Source: an uncultured Oscillospiraceae bacterium
Lineage (GTDB): Bacteria > Bacillota > Clostridia > Oscillospirales > Acutalibacteraceae
NCBI GenBank assembly: GCA_900546265.1
Contig: URCA01000015.1
Coordinates: forward strand, 1-64,000
Length of the DNA: 64,000 nt
Direction: 5' to 3'
Each line of letters opens with the position of its first letter. Position 1 is the first letter of the stretch. A program made the translations under genes and the position numbers. Below are positions 53,631-62,299 of this stretch, in pieces. The notes beneath the pieces are model-generated. The model had not been told where the DNA came from. It made no database searches and saw only the letters and a program-made list of their open reading frames with translations.

Positions 53631-55368
53631 CTAATCCGTCTTAATAACCCTTTTTATAGGAGCCCGCAGGGGATAGTCCTCTGCGGGCTCCTCGTTTGTC
53701 TGGGTATACTGCAGAATCGATTCTTCCAGATCGTTTCTATTCGCATACTCCACTTTTCGCGCCCCCTGTTCCGGCATGGTATAGGCTTTTTCAAAAGCCA
53801 CGCCCCATTTAAAAAATAGCGGAAGCCGGCACCGCATGGGATGGCAACCTGTTTTCATTACGATAAACTGACCTTTGGGCATGGCCTTTAACTCATCTGT
53901 GGTCATCAACTGTCTTTTCATCATCTGCAAAGACTGAGAAAGCGAGCCATTTCCCTGGTTCACACTGCCGGACATCACTGTCCGGCTACCCAGATTTTCG
54001 CTCATAGTATCCGCGGTGCTGCTGTTGGGCGCAAAGCCGCCGAACAGCGTTAACTGGCAGTTGTCGCCTATGATGTCCGCGCCCTCTTTTCCATAGTTGC
54101 GCTGCAGTTGGGCAAGGCTTTGGATGATCGCGACCACTGTCACCCGGCGGCTGCGGCTGGCGCTGAACAGCATCTCCAGCCCTTGGATCGCCGGAAGTGT
54201 GCCGAGCTCATCCGCGTACAGCATCACCCGGTTGGGCAGCTTCCCGCCGTGTTCGTCCGCCACCATGAGCAATTCCCGGCAGATCTGTTGGAAAATGAGA
54301 CTGACGATAAAATGCTTGGGCTGGTCTTCCTCCGGCAGCACCAGATAGATGGCGGAGGGACGAGTGCAAAACCGTTCCACATCCACACTGGAATCAAAAC
54401 ACAAAACCTGCTCCAATTCTGAGTCTAAAAACCCATTAAGCCGAGATAGCGCAGTGGACAACACAGAAGCCATGGCTTGATCACTGGTATTGAGCGCAGC
54501 ACCAGCCAACCAGCGTGCCTTATGCTCAGAAGGCAGCTTCTCCATCAAGAGCTGAAACTGGTTCTTCCCTTTCACAGGGGAAGGCCCCAGCATATCCTGG
54601 ATGAGCTTGAAGATTGACACCATATGCCGCTGGGCCGGTTCGCAAAACTCCGCGACCAGCATCGCAACTGCCGCCAGCAGCCCCTCTGCCGCATCATAAA
54701 AAAAGCTGTTCTGCCCATGATCCGATTCCTCCGAATTCGCGGTGATGATCGTCTTGGCTACGATTTTGGCAAACTTCTCCGCTTTTGCCTTATACGGCAG
54801 TTCCCCGGTACTCAGAAACAAATCCATATACTTGTTGACAAGAAAAAAGCATATTGTAGCCATCCGACCGGGTAGGGTTACGTAGGTCGATAACCGAGCA
54901 AGAATAGCCATAATACTTTTCCGCAATGGTGGCCGTGTTTCGATATACGTCGCCTTTGCTGTCGGTGCAGACGAAGCTCATCCCTGCGGCACAGGCATAT
55001 TCTATGTTGGGATACAAAAATGCAGCCGTCTTGCCCACACCGCTGGCTCCGATCATCAGGCAATGAACATCCCCATCGTCGATAAGGGCATTGGTTCGTC
55101 CGCCGCGCTGTTCACACCCCACGATCAGTCCTTGTATTTCCGGCCGGTTCTCTCCTTTTCGCCATTGAGTCGGTGTATAGAGCAGCCGCTTATACGTCTG
55201 ATGGATCTCCGATTTGGTCGCCCATCGCGCCGTGCCGTGCTGCCCGTCGCCCACTACCTTGGATTTGATCCGGTTAAGGGAATAATGATGCCTGAAATAC
55301 ACAACAAGGCCCATTCCAAGGAACACCGCCGCACATAAGCAAAGCAGAAGAACTTGATTTTGCTGCAT
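53631..55368 (-). pseudogene. VirD4/TraG-type coupling protein, interrupted by a frameshift
   Basis: Two frames together make one ~578-residue coupling ATPase. The first starts at the ATG at 55368 (GGGAGA upstream), with a membrane helix (QVLLLCLCAAVFLGMGLVVYF), HGTARWATKSEI, Walker A IGASGVGKTAAF and LRNPTRSDGYNML. The second continues from LVNKYMDLFLSTGELPYKAKAEKFAKIVAKTI through Walker B MLYADELGTLPA to DYPLRAPIKRV at the C-terminus. They join at an A6 run on the plus strand (54843-54848); one fewer base restores the frame. It could be a true mutation, an assembly error, or a site of slippage. The coupling protein feeds relaxase-bound DNA into the transfer channel. Confidence 0.85.
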
Positions 55369-55378
55369 AGAAATCTCC

Positions 55379-56509
55379 CTATTTCTGATATTCCTGACGC
55401 TGTTCAAACGCCTGATCCTCCAGCTGCTCCATTCGGAGCCTAGCATACAGCTTGGCCGACGCGTCGAATAAAGTTGTCAGTTTGTCGGCGGTCACCCGGT
55501 AATCCTCCGGTGAGCGGGCAGCGTGCTCCCCTAAGTCCGTCATAACTACCCGTACCGCCCGCTCAAACGCCGTCTGCCGGGCGGTCACCGGGCTTTTGTC
55601 CCGGTAGGAGCGGTAGCCCGCCCGGTACTCCCGGCGGAACCCATCGAAGCCGTCCACACAGTCGGCGCTTACCCCCAACCGGGCGCGGATCAGGCCGACC
55701 CCCGTTGCAGCGGTTTCCGCCGTCCGCCGGACGGACTCCAAATCACCGGTCTGGCTGTAGTCCTTGTAAAATGTCCAGATCCGCGCTCGTGTCCGTTCCA
55801 AGTTGGAACAGGGACGGCACTGCATGGCATCAAGGCTTTCCATAAACAAATCCCTGTACACATGGGGAACCGCTGGCTTGGGCGTGCCTCCATGAAGGGC
55901 GATAAGATCCTCGTTCCAGTCCTTGCAGCGACTGCGGCCCTGCCAAATATCCATATACCCGTAATCCCACAGGATGTCCGTTAACCGCTCGGTGGCGTTT
56001 AACCCGGCCACGTCGTTGTCCATGCACAGAATCACAGTATGCAGATGGGGATATTCCTGAAGCCGGCCCAGCATGGCGTGTTCCGCCACGCCGCACAGGG
56101 CTACATAGCTATGTTCCTGCCAGTTGTCTGGGTAGAGCGTCAGATAACTCAACAGGTCAATAGGCGCCTCGAACACAAACAGCCAGCTGCTCGTCCCAAT
56201 GCGGCAGAAGCTATAGGCTGGGTTGGATCCGTCCGTATTCCCTTTGTAGCCGGCACCGTAGCTGTTCAGGCTCCGTTTGTGGGCATGCCGCGGGGTTCCT
56301 TCCCTGTCCTTCCCCACAAACACCGCGTTGTGGATCTCCCTTTTCGGTTCACCAAGAAACTCCCGGCTCTCGTACAGTGTGCGCTCATGCGCAAAGTGTG
56401 TGATGACCGCCGGGGCGATATGCCGCTGCTTGATGAGGTAGGCAAACACCCGGCGCATATTGCCGTTGGCCGCCGGCAGATGAAACGCCGGCGACAGTCC
56501 ATTCTCCAC
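55379..56509 (-). CDS. DUF3991/TOPRIM primase-like protein
   Basis: A 376-residue protein starting at GTG behind GGGAGGG. The N-terminal part (RVFAYLIKQRHIAPAVITHFAHERTLYES) is the DUF3991-type region. The TOPRIM fold follows, with FVFEAPIDLLSY supplying Glu and VILCMDNDVAGLNATERL supplying the DxD pair. The C-terminal ~130 residues are helical and variable. Such proteins are common beside relaxases in conjugative elements and are thought to help complementary-strand synthesis. It lies between the relaxase and VirD4. Confidence 0.82.
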   Translation of the reverse strand: MENGLSPAFHLPAANGNMRRVFAYLIKQRHIAPAVITHFAHERTLYESREFLGEPKREIHNAVFVGKDREGTPRHAHKRSLNSYGAGYKGNTDGSNPAYSFCRIGTSSWLFVFEAPIDLLSYLTLYPDNWQEHSYVALCGVAEHAMLGRLQEYPHLHTVILCMDNDVAGLNATERLTDILWDYGYMDIWQGRSRCKDWNEDLIALHGGTPKPAVPHVYRDLFMESLDAMQCRPCSNLERTRARIWTFYKDYSQTGDLESVRRTAETAATGVGLIRARLGVSADCVDGFDGFRREYRAGYRSYRDKSPVTARQTAFERAVRVVMTDLGEHAARSPEDYRVTADKLTTLFDASAKLYARLRMEQLEDQAFEQRQEYQK

Positions 56510-56551
56510 TGGATCCCTCCCGATAAAAAGAAAAAGCGCGGTTTCCCGCGC

Positions 56552-59146
56552 CTATAACCTCAATGACCGTTTCTGTCCTTCCCTATATCCAAGGGCCGCC
56601 CTTTTTTCCGCCATTTCCGCCAGCAGCTTGGAATCCGTGTGAATATCCATCAGCCGCAGGCTTTCCGTCTGACCATCCAACAGCCGCGCCACACCCTGAA
56701 GCAACCCCAGCACCGCCGTTTGTGGAGAAACAGACGGTTTCTTGGTATGCTCCAATAACCGGCTGGCGTATTGGTTTCCCTGTGCAGCGGAACGATGCAG
56801 CCAATACAGCGCCCGTTCTCTATCCTCCGGCACATCTATTCCAAACAGGTACAGCTTGCCAAGCGTGTACTCTGCATACTGGTTTCCCTGTGCCGCTGAT
56901 CGTTCGAGATAGAATAGGGCCTTGCCCGTGTCTTTGAGCACATCCTCTCCCTTGAAGAACAGCTTGCCGAGCGCGTACTCCGCATACTGGTTTCCCTTTG
57001 CCGCCGACCGTTCCAGATAGGTAGTGGCTCTTGCTGTGTCTTTTGGCACACCTTCGCCCTTTAGATACAATTTGCCGAGGGAGTATTCCGCAAAATCGTG
57101 ACCCGCGTCCGCCGCTTTTGCAAACCAGAAAGTCGCCTGCTGCGGATTATAGTCCACATACTCCTTTTTGAGGTAAAGTGTTCCCAAGCCATAGTAGGCA
57201 TTGACGTTCTTCAGCACGGCGGACTTTCCCAGATAGGTTTTCGCCAGTTCAAAATTGACAGATGTTCCGATGCCGGACAGGTTCATCCGCCCTAGCCGGT
57301 AAGCCAAGTTTTCGTCGCCACGTTCCTGTTCCAAGGCCACAAAGCGGGTATAAGCGGCAGAATACCATCGCTTCGACTTTGCCGCATCGCGTTCTGTCCC
57401 TCTGCCATCTCTATACATACCGCCCAGTTCATACATGGCGTAGGCGTTGGGCTGTTTTTCATGTTCCGCCGCCATCGAATACAAGGAGAAAGCCTGTGCC
57501 TCGTCCTTGTCTACCCCCTGACCGCGATGGTAAAGACCGCCCAAAGCATACGCCGCAAAAGGATTGTCCTGCTTCACCGCCTTGGCATACCAGCCAGCGG
57601 CTTGAGTGTAATCCTGCTCCGTACCATAGCCGAGGGCATGCATCTTACCGATGCGGTACTGAATATACCCCTTTTGTTCCGCCTCCATGAAACCGGAAAG
57701 CGCCAGCTGGAACCATTGTTGCGCTTCATCTGTGTCTTTCTCACAGCCATTTCCGTCCAGCCGCATTTTGCCGACGTCATAAATCGCCAGAATATTTCCC
57801 CTGCGTGCTTCCGTCAGCATGAGGCCATAAGCCTCCCCTGCCCTATCGTCACCGCCGTTGTACCAGAGTTTCCGGGCCGCCTTGTATGCATCCGACCACT
57901 TTATGGCCGGCTCGTCCGCTTCCACAAGCGGTTCACCCGCACAGTCTGACGGAGGCAAATCGGCGTCATCCTGCTCATCTGGCCAGCCGGAATCTTCGTC
58001 CCAACCAGATTCGGGCTCTTCCATCGGTGAGTGAGAGGACAAGGAAAGCGCCGCACGTATGACCATGTTCTGAACGGGACGGAATTCCTTTCGGCTGGAC
58101 AGAGGCTGAGATTCTCGTTCTGTATCGGAATAGGTTTCCAGAATCGCTCTACGCTGCTCCTGCCAAATCTTGTACAAGGCCGCGATCTGATCGTTCTCCA
58201 CCAACCGGTCGACAGCCGTGTTCACCAACCGCTTTACGTCCGGCGGCAGATATTGATAAATCCGTTTTCCCGGTACATCCTGCAGCCGGTCGCGGAGTTG
58301 TGTCAGCATCGTCTCCAGCTGCTCATCTGCATAGTCACCCGCATCGATACGGTAGGTCAGATCTTTTAGCAGTCTCCCGGCCTTCTCCCGGAGGGCGTCG
58401 CGGGCATCCGTCTGCTGATCGTAAAGCTGCTTCAGCGTGTCCTGAAAAATAACCTTTGCAAAACCACCGCGCATACGTTCAATGCCGGTATTGGTCAAAT
58501 ACCCCTCAGCAGGATCAGAGGAATAGACAAGGAGATGAACATGAGGGTGTGAATCCTCATTGTGGTAAGCCGCCACCCACCGCAGGTTTGCCGGATCGAT
58601 TTTGTGACCCTCAGCCAGCAGGGACAGGCTGTTTCGCAGCAATGTCTTATAAGCCGCCTGATTGTCGTAGCCCAGCCTGGCGGCATCCTCGCGCCGCAGA
58701 CTCAGCACATGCGACCAAACAATACCCTGGTGGCCAGCCACTTCGTTCACGATTTTATTCAGAGAACGCGACTTATCTGTCTGGGAAAACAAGCCATGCG
58801 CCGCCTGTTTTTCCACGCCGGGCCGCATCCCCATATACCGGACAAACTCTCCCCTGCCGACGATTTGATCGGCATACTGTTCCATGACGGTGCTGATGAA
58901 TTTCGAGGCGCTTTCTCGGTTTGGCTGCTGCTGATATTCCGCGTACTCCGGTAATGTGGCGACATCCGGCAGTTCACCGCGAAGCCGAGTAATGAGCGCC
59001 TGCTGCTTCTCTGTTGCCGGCAGTTCCGGCCACCCCGCCGGACACAATTCCACGCCCGGCCGCGTCCCCATGTATTCAACGAGATTTGCCAGCTGGGCAA
59101 TGGGTGCTTGACTCAGATATCGGCTTGTAAAGATAATCCGTGGCAT
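56552..59146 (-). CDS. MobP-type relaxase fused to Sel1-like repeats
   Basis: An 864-residue protein with AGGAGAG before the ATG. The N-terminal ~270 residues begin PRIIFTSRYL and contain the metal-binding histidine motif HNEDSHPHVHLLVYS, as in MobP3-type relaxases that nick oriT and pilot the strand. Residues ~440-790 hold about ten Sel1-like repeats of ~36 residues (patterns such as AEYALGKL(F/Y)LKGEGV and RSAAQGNQYAEY). The C-terminus is basic (GYREGQKRSLRL). The repeats probably bind a partner, perhaps the coupling protein. It is the key evidence that the element is conjugative or mobilisable. Confidence 0.85.
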   Translation of the reverse strand: MPRIIFTSRYLSQAPIAQLANLVEYMGTRPGVELCPAGWPELPATEKQQALITRLRGELPDVATLPEYAEYQQQPNRESASKFISTVMEQYADQIVGRGEFVRYMGMRPGVEKQAAHGLFSQTDKSRSLNKIVNEVAGHQGIVWSHVLSLRREDAARLGYDNQAAYKTLLRNSLSLLAEGHKIDPANLRWVAAYHNEDSHPHVHLLVYSSDPAEGYLTNTGIERMRGGFAKVIFQDTLKQLYDQQTDARDALREKAGRLLKDLTYRIDAGDYADEQLETMLTQLRDRLQDVPGKRIYQYLPPDVKRLVNTAVDRLVENDQIAALYKIWQEQRRAILETYSDTERESQPLSSRKEFRPVQNMVIRAALSLSSHSPMEEPESGWDEDSGWPDEQDDADLPPSDCAGEPLVEADEPAIKWSDAYKAARKLWYNGGDDRAGEAYGLMLTEARRGNILAIYDVGKMRLDGNGCEKDTDEAQQWFQLALSGFMEAEQKGYIQYRIGKMHALGYGTEQDYTQAAGWYAKAVKQDNPFAAYALGGLYHRGQGVDKDEAQAFSLYSMAAEHEKQPNAYAMYELGGMYRDGRGTERDAAKSKRWYSAAYTRFVALEQERGDENLAYRLGRMNLSGIGTSVNFELAKTYLGKSAVLKNVNAYYGLGTLYLKKEYVDYNPQQATFWFAKAADAGHDFAEYSLGKLYLKGEGVPKDTARATTYLERSAAKGNQYAEYALGKLFFKGEDVLKDTGKALFYLERSAAQGNQYAEYTLGKLYLFGIDVPEDRERALYWLHRSAAQGNQYASRLLEHTKKPSVSPQTAVLGLLQGVARLLDGQTESLRLMDIHTDSKLLAEMAEKRAALGYREGQKRSLRL

Positions 59147-59229
59147 ATGTTCTCTCCTGGATCTGCGATTACCCTATGAAATTTTCTTTTCTATTTAGCC
59201 CGTTCTCTTTATAGTTGACTATTCACTTT

Positions 59230-59250
59230 CCCCTGACACAGTGTCAGGGG
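59230..59250. promoter_or_regulatory. 21-bp palindrome upstream of the relaxase gene
   Basis: CCCCTGACAC, one central A, and the exact complement. It lies about 85 bases before the relaxase start. It may be an operator or part of an oriT region. No clear promoter was assigned around it. Confidence 0.45.
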
Positions 59251-59313
59251 GACTATGACACGATAAAGATACAGCTCACCCTTGGCGGCGGGATCCCGAT
59301 CTCTGAGGGCATG

Positions 59314-59339
59314 AAAAAAGCAGAGCCCTAAAGCTCTGC
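59314..59339 (-). terminator. terminator overlapping the PIN toxin stop codon
   Basis: GCAGAGC pairs with GCTCTGC over a 6-base loop, followed on the minus strand by T6. The TAG stop of the PIN gene lies in the loop. Confidence 0.8.
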
Positions 59340-59726
59340 TCCTTCGTATTCAAGAAACTGCGCCACACTCATGCATTTGGGGTGCTCCATGTCGAGACAT
59401 AAAAAATCCTTATCCCCAGTTAGAATCATATCCACGTCTGAAACGATCGCGGCGTTCAGGATCGGCTGGTCTTTGGCATCCCGTATCAGCTTTTCCGCGT
59501 GGCTTACCGCCGGTATGAGCTCATAGGATAACTCTGCCAGCAGCACCTCCGCATCCGGCAAACACTGCGGCGCCTTGCGCTTCAAGACCTCTCGCAATTC
59601 CATAAGGTTTCTGTCGCACAAAACCATGTCGTGGTGCTGCGTAATATACAGCAGCGCCTTGGCCACTTTGGAGTTCGGGAAAAGGACGGTGGAAATCAGG
59701 ATATTGGTATCCACTAAAATCCGCAT
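59328..59726 (-). CDS. PIN-domain toxin of a type II toxin-antitoxin pair
   Basis: A 132-residue predicted ribonuclease. MRILVDTNILIST supplies the first active-site Asp (Asp6), and the C-terminal half has RDAKDQPILNAAIVSDVDMILTGDKDFL with further acidic ligands. The length and pattern match the single-domain PIN toxin family. The ATG is two bases after the stop of the AbrB-type antitoxin gene. The pair probably stabilises the conjugative element in its host. Confidence 0.85.
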   Translation of the reverse strand: MRILVDTNILISTVLFPNSKVAKALLYITQHHDMVLCDRNLMELREVLKRKAPQCLPDAEVLLAELSYELIPAVSHAEKLIRDAKDQPILNAAIVSDVDMILTGDKDFLCLDMEHPKCMSVAQFLEYEGAEL

Positions 59727-59728
59727 AT

Positions 59729-59986
59729 TTACTTGTCCTTTCCGTACCGTACTTCATCGACAAGCGCCTGCACGTCGTCATCGGTATACACACCGATCTC
59801 CTCCGCGACGCCTTCAAAGGCTTTTTGTGCTTTATAAATCGCTTGGGCGGAAGCATTGTTGATGACAACCTCCCCATTCGGTTTCTGGAAAAACAGGATT
59901 TTGTCTCCGGATTTCAAGCCGAGGAGCCGGCGGATTTCAACCGGGATGGTAATCTGCCCATTGGCGGATATTTTGGCTAAGTTCAT
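59729..59986 (-). CDS. AbrB/MazE-type antitoxin
   Basis: An 85-residue protein. The N-terminal SpoVT/AbrB swapped-hairpin domain (AKISANGQITIPVEIRRLLGLKSGDKILF) binds DNA, and the C-terminal tail (DDDVQALVDEVRYGK) should bind the PIN toxin. I chose the ATG at 59986 behind AAAGGGTGA; a longer frame to 60049 lacks a site. The pair is likely autoregulated, but no operator was identified with confidence. Confidence 0.85.
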   Translation of the reverse strand: MNLAKISANGQITIPVEIRRLLGLKSGDKILFFQKPNGEVVINNASAQAIYKAQKAFEGVAEEIGVYTDDDVQALVDEVRYGKDK

Positions 59987-60126
59987 ACTATCACCCTTTC
60001 GATGGTATATATAGGTAGCGTCAGCATTCTTGAAATCTAAAGAATACAAAGAATTCTTTAGACACTATCAGTATATCCCAAAAGGGCAGAAAAGTAAACC
60101 ACTTCACCTGTAAATTTTTTGCTTCC

Positions 60127-60534
60127 TCATCCGCGCTGATACTTGACTGCGTCCTCCAGCCGCATGATACCGTTTGTACGGCGTACCTCATCTACGCACT
60201 TGATGTGCAAACGGCGGAGGGTATCGTCGTCCAGTTCCTGCATCACCGCCAACAGATTGGAGGTCTTAGCCTGTTCCACGGCCAACTTGAAAATATTACG
60301 AGCCAGCCGTTCTTCGCAGGCCGTCACCGCCGACTGAACGATGCTGGTCAGAATGGGAGCCAGAGCCGTCAAGCCATCTTCGCTGGCGAGGTAGCTGAGA
60401 TAGAACTTCACAGCCTTGATAATAAACTCGTTTTTTGACTGACAGTTGTCCGATGCGCAAACGGCATCGAGCCGATCATAAAACGATACCGGAGCATTCA
60501 GCGTAAACCTCCGTTTTTTCTCTTTCAAGAGCAT
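60127..60534 (-). CDS. ribbon-helix-helix-like accessory protein (possible MobC/transfer regulator)
   Basis: About 135 residues from the ATG at 60534 (AAGG eight bases upstream); a start ten codons earlier is possible. The N-terminus KKRRFTLNAPVSFYDRLDAVCASDNCQSKNEFIIKAVKFYLSYLA has the strand plus two-helix pattern of RHH DNA-binding proteins. The rest is helical. Its position upstream of the relaxase, with repeats TCATGACAGCA just before it, suggests binding at oriT or at its own promoter. Confidence 0.65.
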   Translation of the reverse strand: MLLKEKKRRFTLNAPVSFYDRLDAVCASDNCQSKNEFIIKAVKFYLSYLASEDGLTALAPILTSIVQSAVTACEERLARNIFKLAVEQAKTSNLLAVMQELDDDTLRRLHIKCVDEVRRTNGIMRLEDAVKYQRG

Positions 60535-60883
60535 GACACCAACCTTTCCTTGATTTGCAGCCATTTTTCGCTGTCATGACAGCAGCCTTTTACAATATTC
60601 TCCCATCATGACAGCAAGGGTAAATCAACCAAAAACCGCACACCGACTAGGTTCGGCGGGCGTTGTCCGCCGATGTGATAGCAACGCTTTAACCTGCACC
60701 CCTGACCGGCAGGGCAGGGGCCTCCCTTGGTGGAATCTCTTTGTCCAAAGCGCCTATATTCGCTGCCCCAGCCCGTTCGTGCCCACAAAGGCTCACATTT
60801 AGCCCACACGCCCTTTGGCCCATTGAATGGTACACGGATGCCACCTTCCCTTCCATCCCTCGACCTGGGGCCGACAGGAGGCG
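60535..60883. other. non-coding interval, candidate oriT/operator region
   Basis: No gene is supported. CTGTCATGACAG (60571-60582) is a perfect 12-base palindrome. The 11-base repeat TCATGACAGCA occurs at 60574-60584 and again at 60606-60616, 32 bases apart, close to three helical turns. Further right is a G+C-rich stretch with short pairings such as CCCCTG...CAGGGG near 60700-60720. This is a good place to look for the transfer origin. Confidence 0.45.
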
Positions 60884-60918
60884 GAAAAGCCCGCTGCCAA
60901 AAGACAAGCGGGCTTTTC
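60884..60918 (-). terminator. bidirectional terminator
   Basis: GAAAAGCCCGCT (60884-60895) pairs perfectly with AGCGGGCTTTTC (60907-60918). The T4 at each end allows function on both strands. It ends the minus-strand gene that stops at 60935. Confidence 0.75.
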
Positions 60919-60934
60919 AAACGCTCCTGATTTT

Positions 60935-61408
60935 TTAGGTGATTTCCGTCATGCCTGACGGTTCCTGATCCTCCGTTTGGTTCAGCCCCAAATCCTCCCT
61001 AACATCGCGCAGACCTTTCCAGGACTGTCCACTCTCGAAATACTTCCACTCGCCGTCCCGGTTGAAAATATAGACGTATTCCGTCCAATTTTCCGGATCA
61101 TCCAGTTCCTCCATTGTCATTATTCGCGCCGCGGCGCCTTCATCGCCGCGATCACGGCCATAAAAGACACAGACATCCTTCTGTTGCTCATTAAAATCAA
61201 AGCCATGACGACGATCCGGAGCCGGATCGATTTTTTCGCGGAGAATTGATAAATCTCCCAGTTCCAGCAGTTTCTCCACGCGCGCCCGGTCGTTGTAGTA
61301 TTCCGTCAGCATTTTACCGTTGTAATCAAGGTATCCGTCAAAATGGCAGTAGATGGTTTTGTATCGATTGTCGCCGACTTCCATGCAGATGTAGCTTCGT
61401 GTACTCAT
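60935..61408 (-). CDS. hypothetical accessory protein
   Basis: A 157-residue soluble acidic protein with GGGGAGG before the ATG. It begins STRSYICMEVGDNRYKTIYCHFDGYLDYNGKML, a pattern I associate with small proteins of mobile elements and phages, but I cannot name a function. A central VCVFYGRDRGDEG and a C-terminal NRDGEWKYFESG follow. It has its own terminator. Position suggests an accessory role in the element. Confidence 0.65.
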   Translation of the reverse strand: MSTRSYICMEVGDNRYKTIYCHFDGYLDYNGKMLTEYYNDRARVEKLLELGDLSILREKIDPAPDRRHGFDFNEQQKDVCVFYGRDRGDEGAAARIMTMEELDDPENWTEYVYIFNRDGEWKYFESGQSWKGLRDVREDLGLNQTEDQEPSGMTEIT

Positions 61409-61440
61409 TGTTCCTCCCCTTTACAGAAAATTTAGGTTGC

Positions 61441-61472
61441 AAAAAAGCTCGCCTCCAACAAGAGACGAGCTT
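61441..61472 (-). terminator. terminator after the small acidic-protein gene
   Basis: AAGCTCG pairs with CGAGCTT across a 14-base loop, followed on the minus strand by a T-run at 61441-61446. It follows the gene that stops at 61488. Confidence 0.65.
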
Positions 61473-61487
61473 ATTACTATCGCGCAA

Positions 61488-61835
61488 CTATGCCATTATA
61501 CTATTTTCTTCCGGCGCAACACGCGGCTCCTCTGTCAAATTCGGCTCCATCACTTCCTCGCCCCGGCTGCATTTTCTTCGCTCACCAGTGGGTCTGCGTG
61601 GAGAACTCGGACGTTCTGCTTTGTTCGAAGATAGACCATGTTTCTTTTCCAGAAAGTTCTGAACCGGAAGCGGGACATTTTTACGGAACAGTCGCTGCAG
61701 ACGCTGTGCCGCCGCTTCTTCCAGTTCCTCCTCGACAGGCCTTGCGTCGCTGGGCTGATAGAGCCGCAGGGTATCCAGCTGTTCCTCATCCACCGTCAGC
61801 TTGATGATGATTTCCGTTTGATCACTCATAACCAT
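61488..61835 (-). CDS. small ICE accessory protein (DUF6103-like)
   Basis: A 115-residue protein. The N-terminal half (IIIKLTVDEEQLDTLRLY, then LEEAAAQRLQRLFRKNVPLPVQNFLEKK) resembles the small DUF6103-type proteins encoded in Bacillota conjugative elements (from memory, not searched). The C-terminal half is charged and probably disordered. It overlaps the end of the upstream gene by 14 bases; a start at 61829 is equally possible. Probably DNA-associated or regulatory. Confidence 0.6.
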   Translation of the reverse strand: MVMSDQTEIIIKLTVDEEQLDTLRLYQPSDARPVEEELEEAAAQRLQRLFRKNVPLPVQNFLEKKHGLSSNKAERPSSPRRPTGERRKCSRGEEVMEPNLTEEPRVAPEENSIMA

Positions 61836-62196
61836 TGCTCTCCTTCTCCGTCACATCTTCAAATTTATTTTCCCTGCAGGAGAGGCCGCTCTCCTTAAGA
61901 TAGTCCGCCAATACACGGCGCATCTCCTGCTCCATGTCCGGTGCATCGATGTTGACCGGTTGCGTCAGCACGTCATACGCAATCCACTCGCTGTCTGTCG
62001 GTGCGGATTTGACATACATGTCATACCCCAGAAAACTGACGCTTCCGGTATGCTGTATAACTGCCTCCAATTTGACGCAGCCCTCAGTTAGCTGGTACAC
62101 CACCGTTTCGGTATAGTCCTCGTTATTCTGAGAGAGAATATCCCGGACTTGTTCGGAGGAGAAATACGCTATAAAGCACGGTTTACATATTCCCAT
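61822..62196 (-). CDS. hypothetical protein of the transfer region
   Basis: A 124-residue soluble protein. I chose the ATG at 62196, eight bases after GAGGAGG, instead of a longer frame. The N-terminus GICKPCFIAYFSSEQVRDIL is followed by a beta-rich middle (GSVSFLGYDMYVKSAP) and an acidic C-terminus. No domain is recognised. A palindrome-covered promoter lies just upstream, so this gene may start a separate short operon with the following one. Confidence 0.6.
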   Translation of the reverse strand: MGICKPCFIAYFSSEQVRDILSQNNEDYTETVVYQLTEGCVKLEAVIQHTGSVSFLGYDMYVKSAPTDSEWIAYDVLTQPVNIDAPDMEQEMRRVLADYLKESGLSCRENKFEDVTEKESNGYE

Positions 62197-62218
62197 TATA
62201 AGACCACCTCCTCTCTGC

Positions 62219-62259
62219 TGGTGTGACCACACCATAGCGGATTTCGCCGCACAGCGCAA
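62219..62259 (-). promoter_or_regulatory. possible promoter with overlapping operator
   Basis: On the minus strand, TTGCGC (62254-62259) and TATGGT (62231-62236) are 17 bases apart. TGGTGTG-AC-CACACCA (62219-62234) is a 16-base palindrome covering the -10 and start region. The boxes are weak, so it may need an activator, or the palindrome may bind a repressor. Confidence 0.4.
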
Positions 62260-62299
62260 GCGATACCAGAGAATACAATTGTAAACGTTTTGATAACGC

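Noticed and set aside
54790..54926. Independent start for the C-terminal VirD4 frame at 54926
   Set aside because: The residues before LVNKYMDL are an out-of-frame reading of the N-terminal half; homology continues across the frameshift.
60606..60930. Short frames on both strands in the gap next to the RHH-like gene
   Set aside because: Overlapping frames of similar length on both strands without ribosome-binding sites; the interval looks regulatory.
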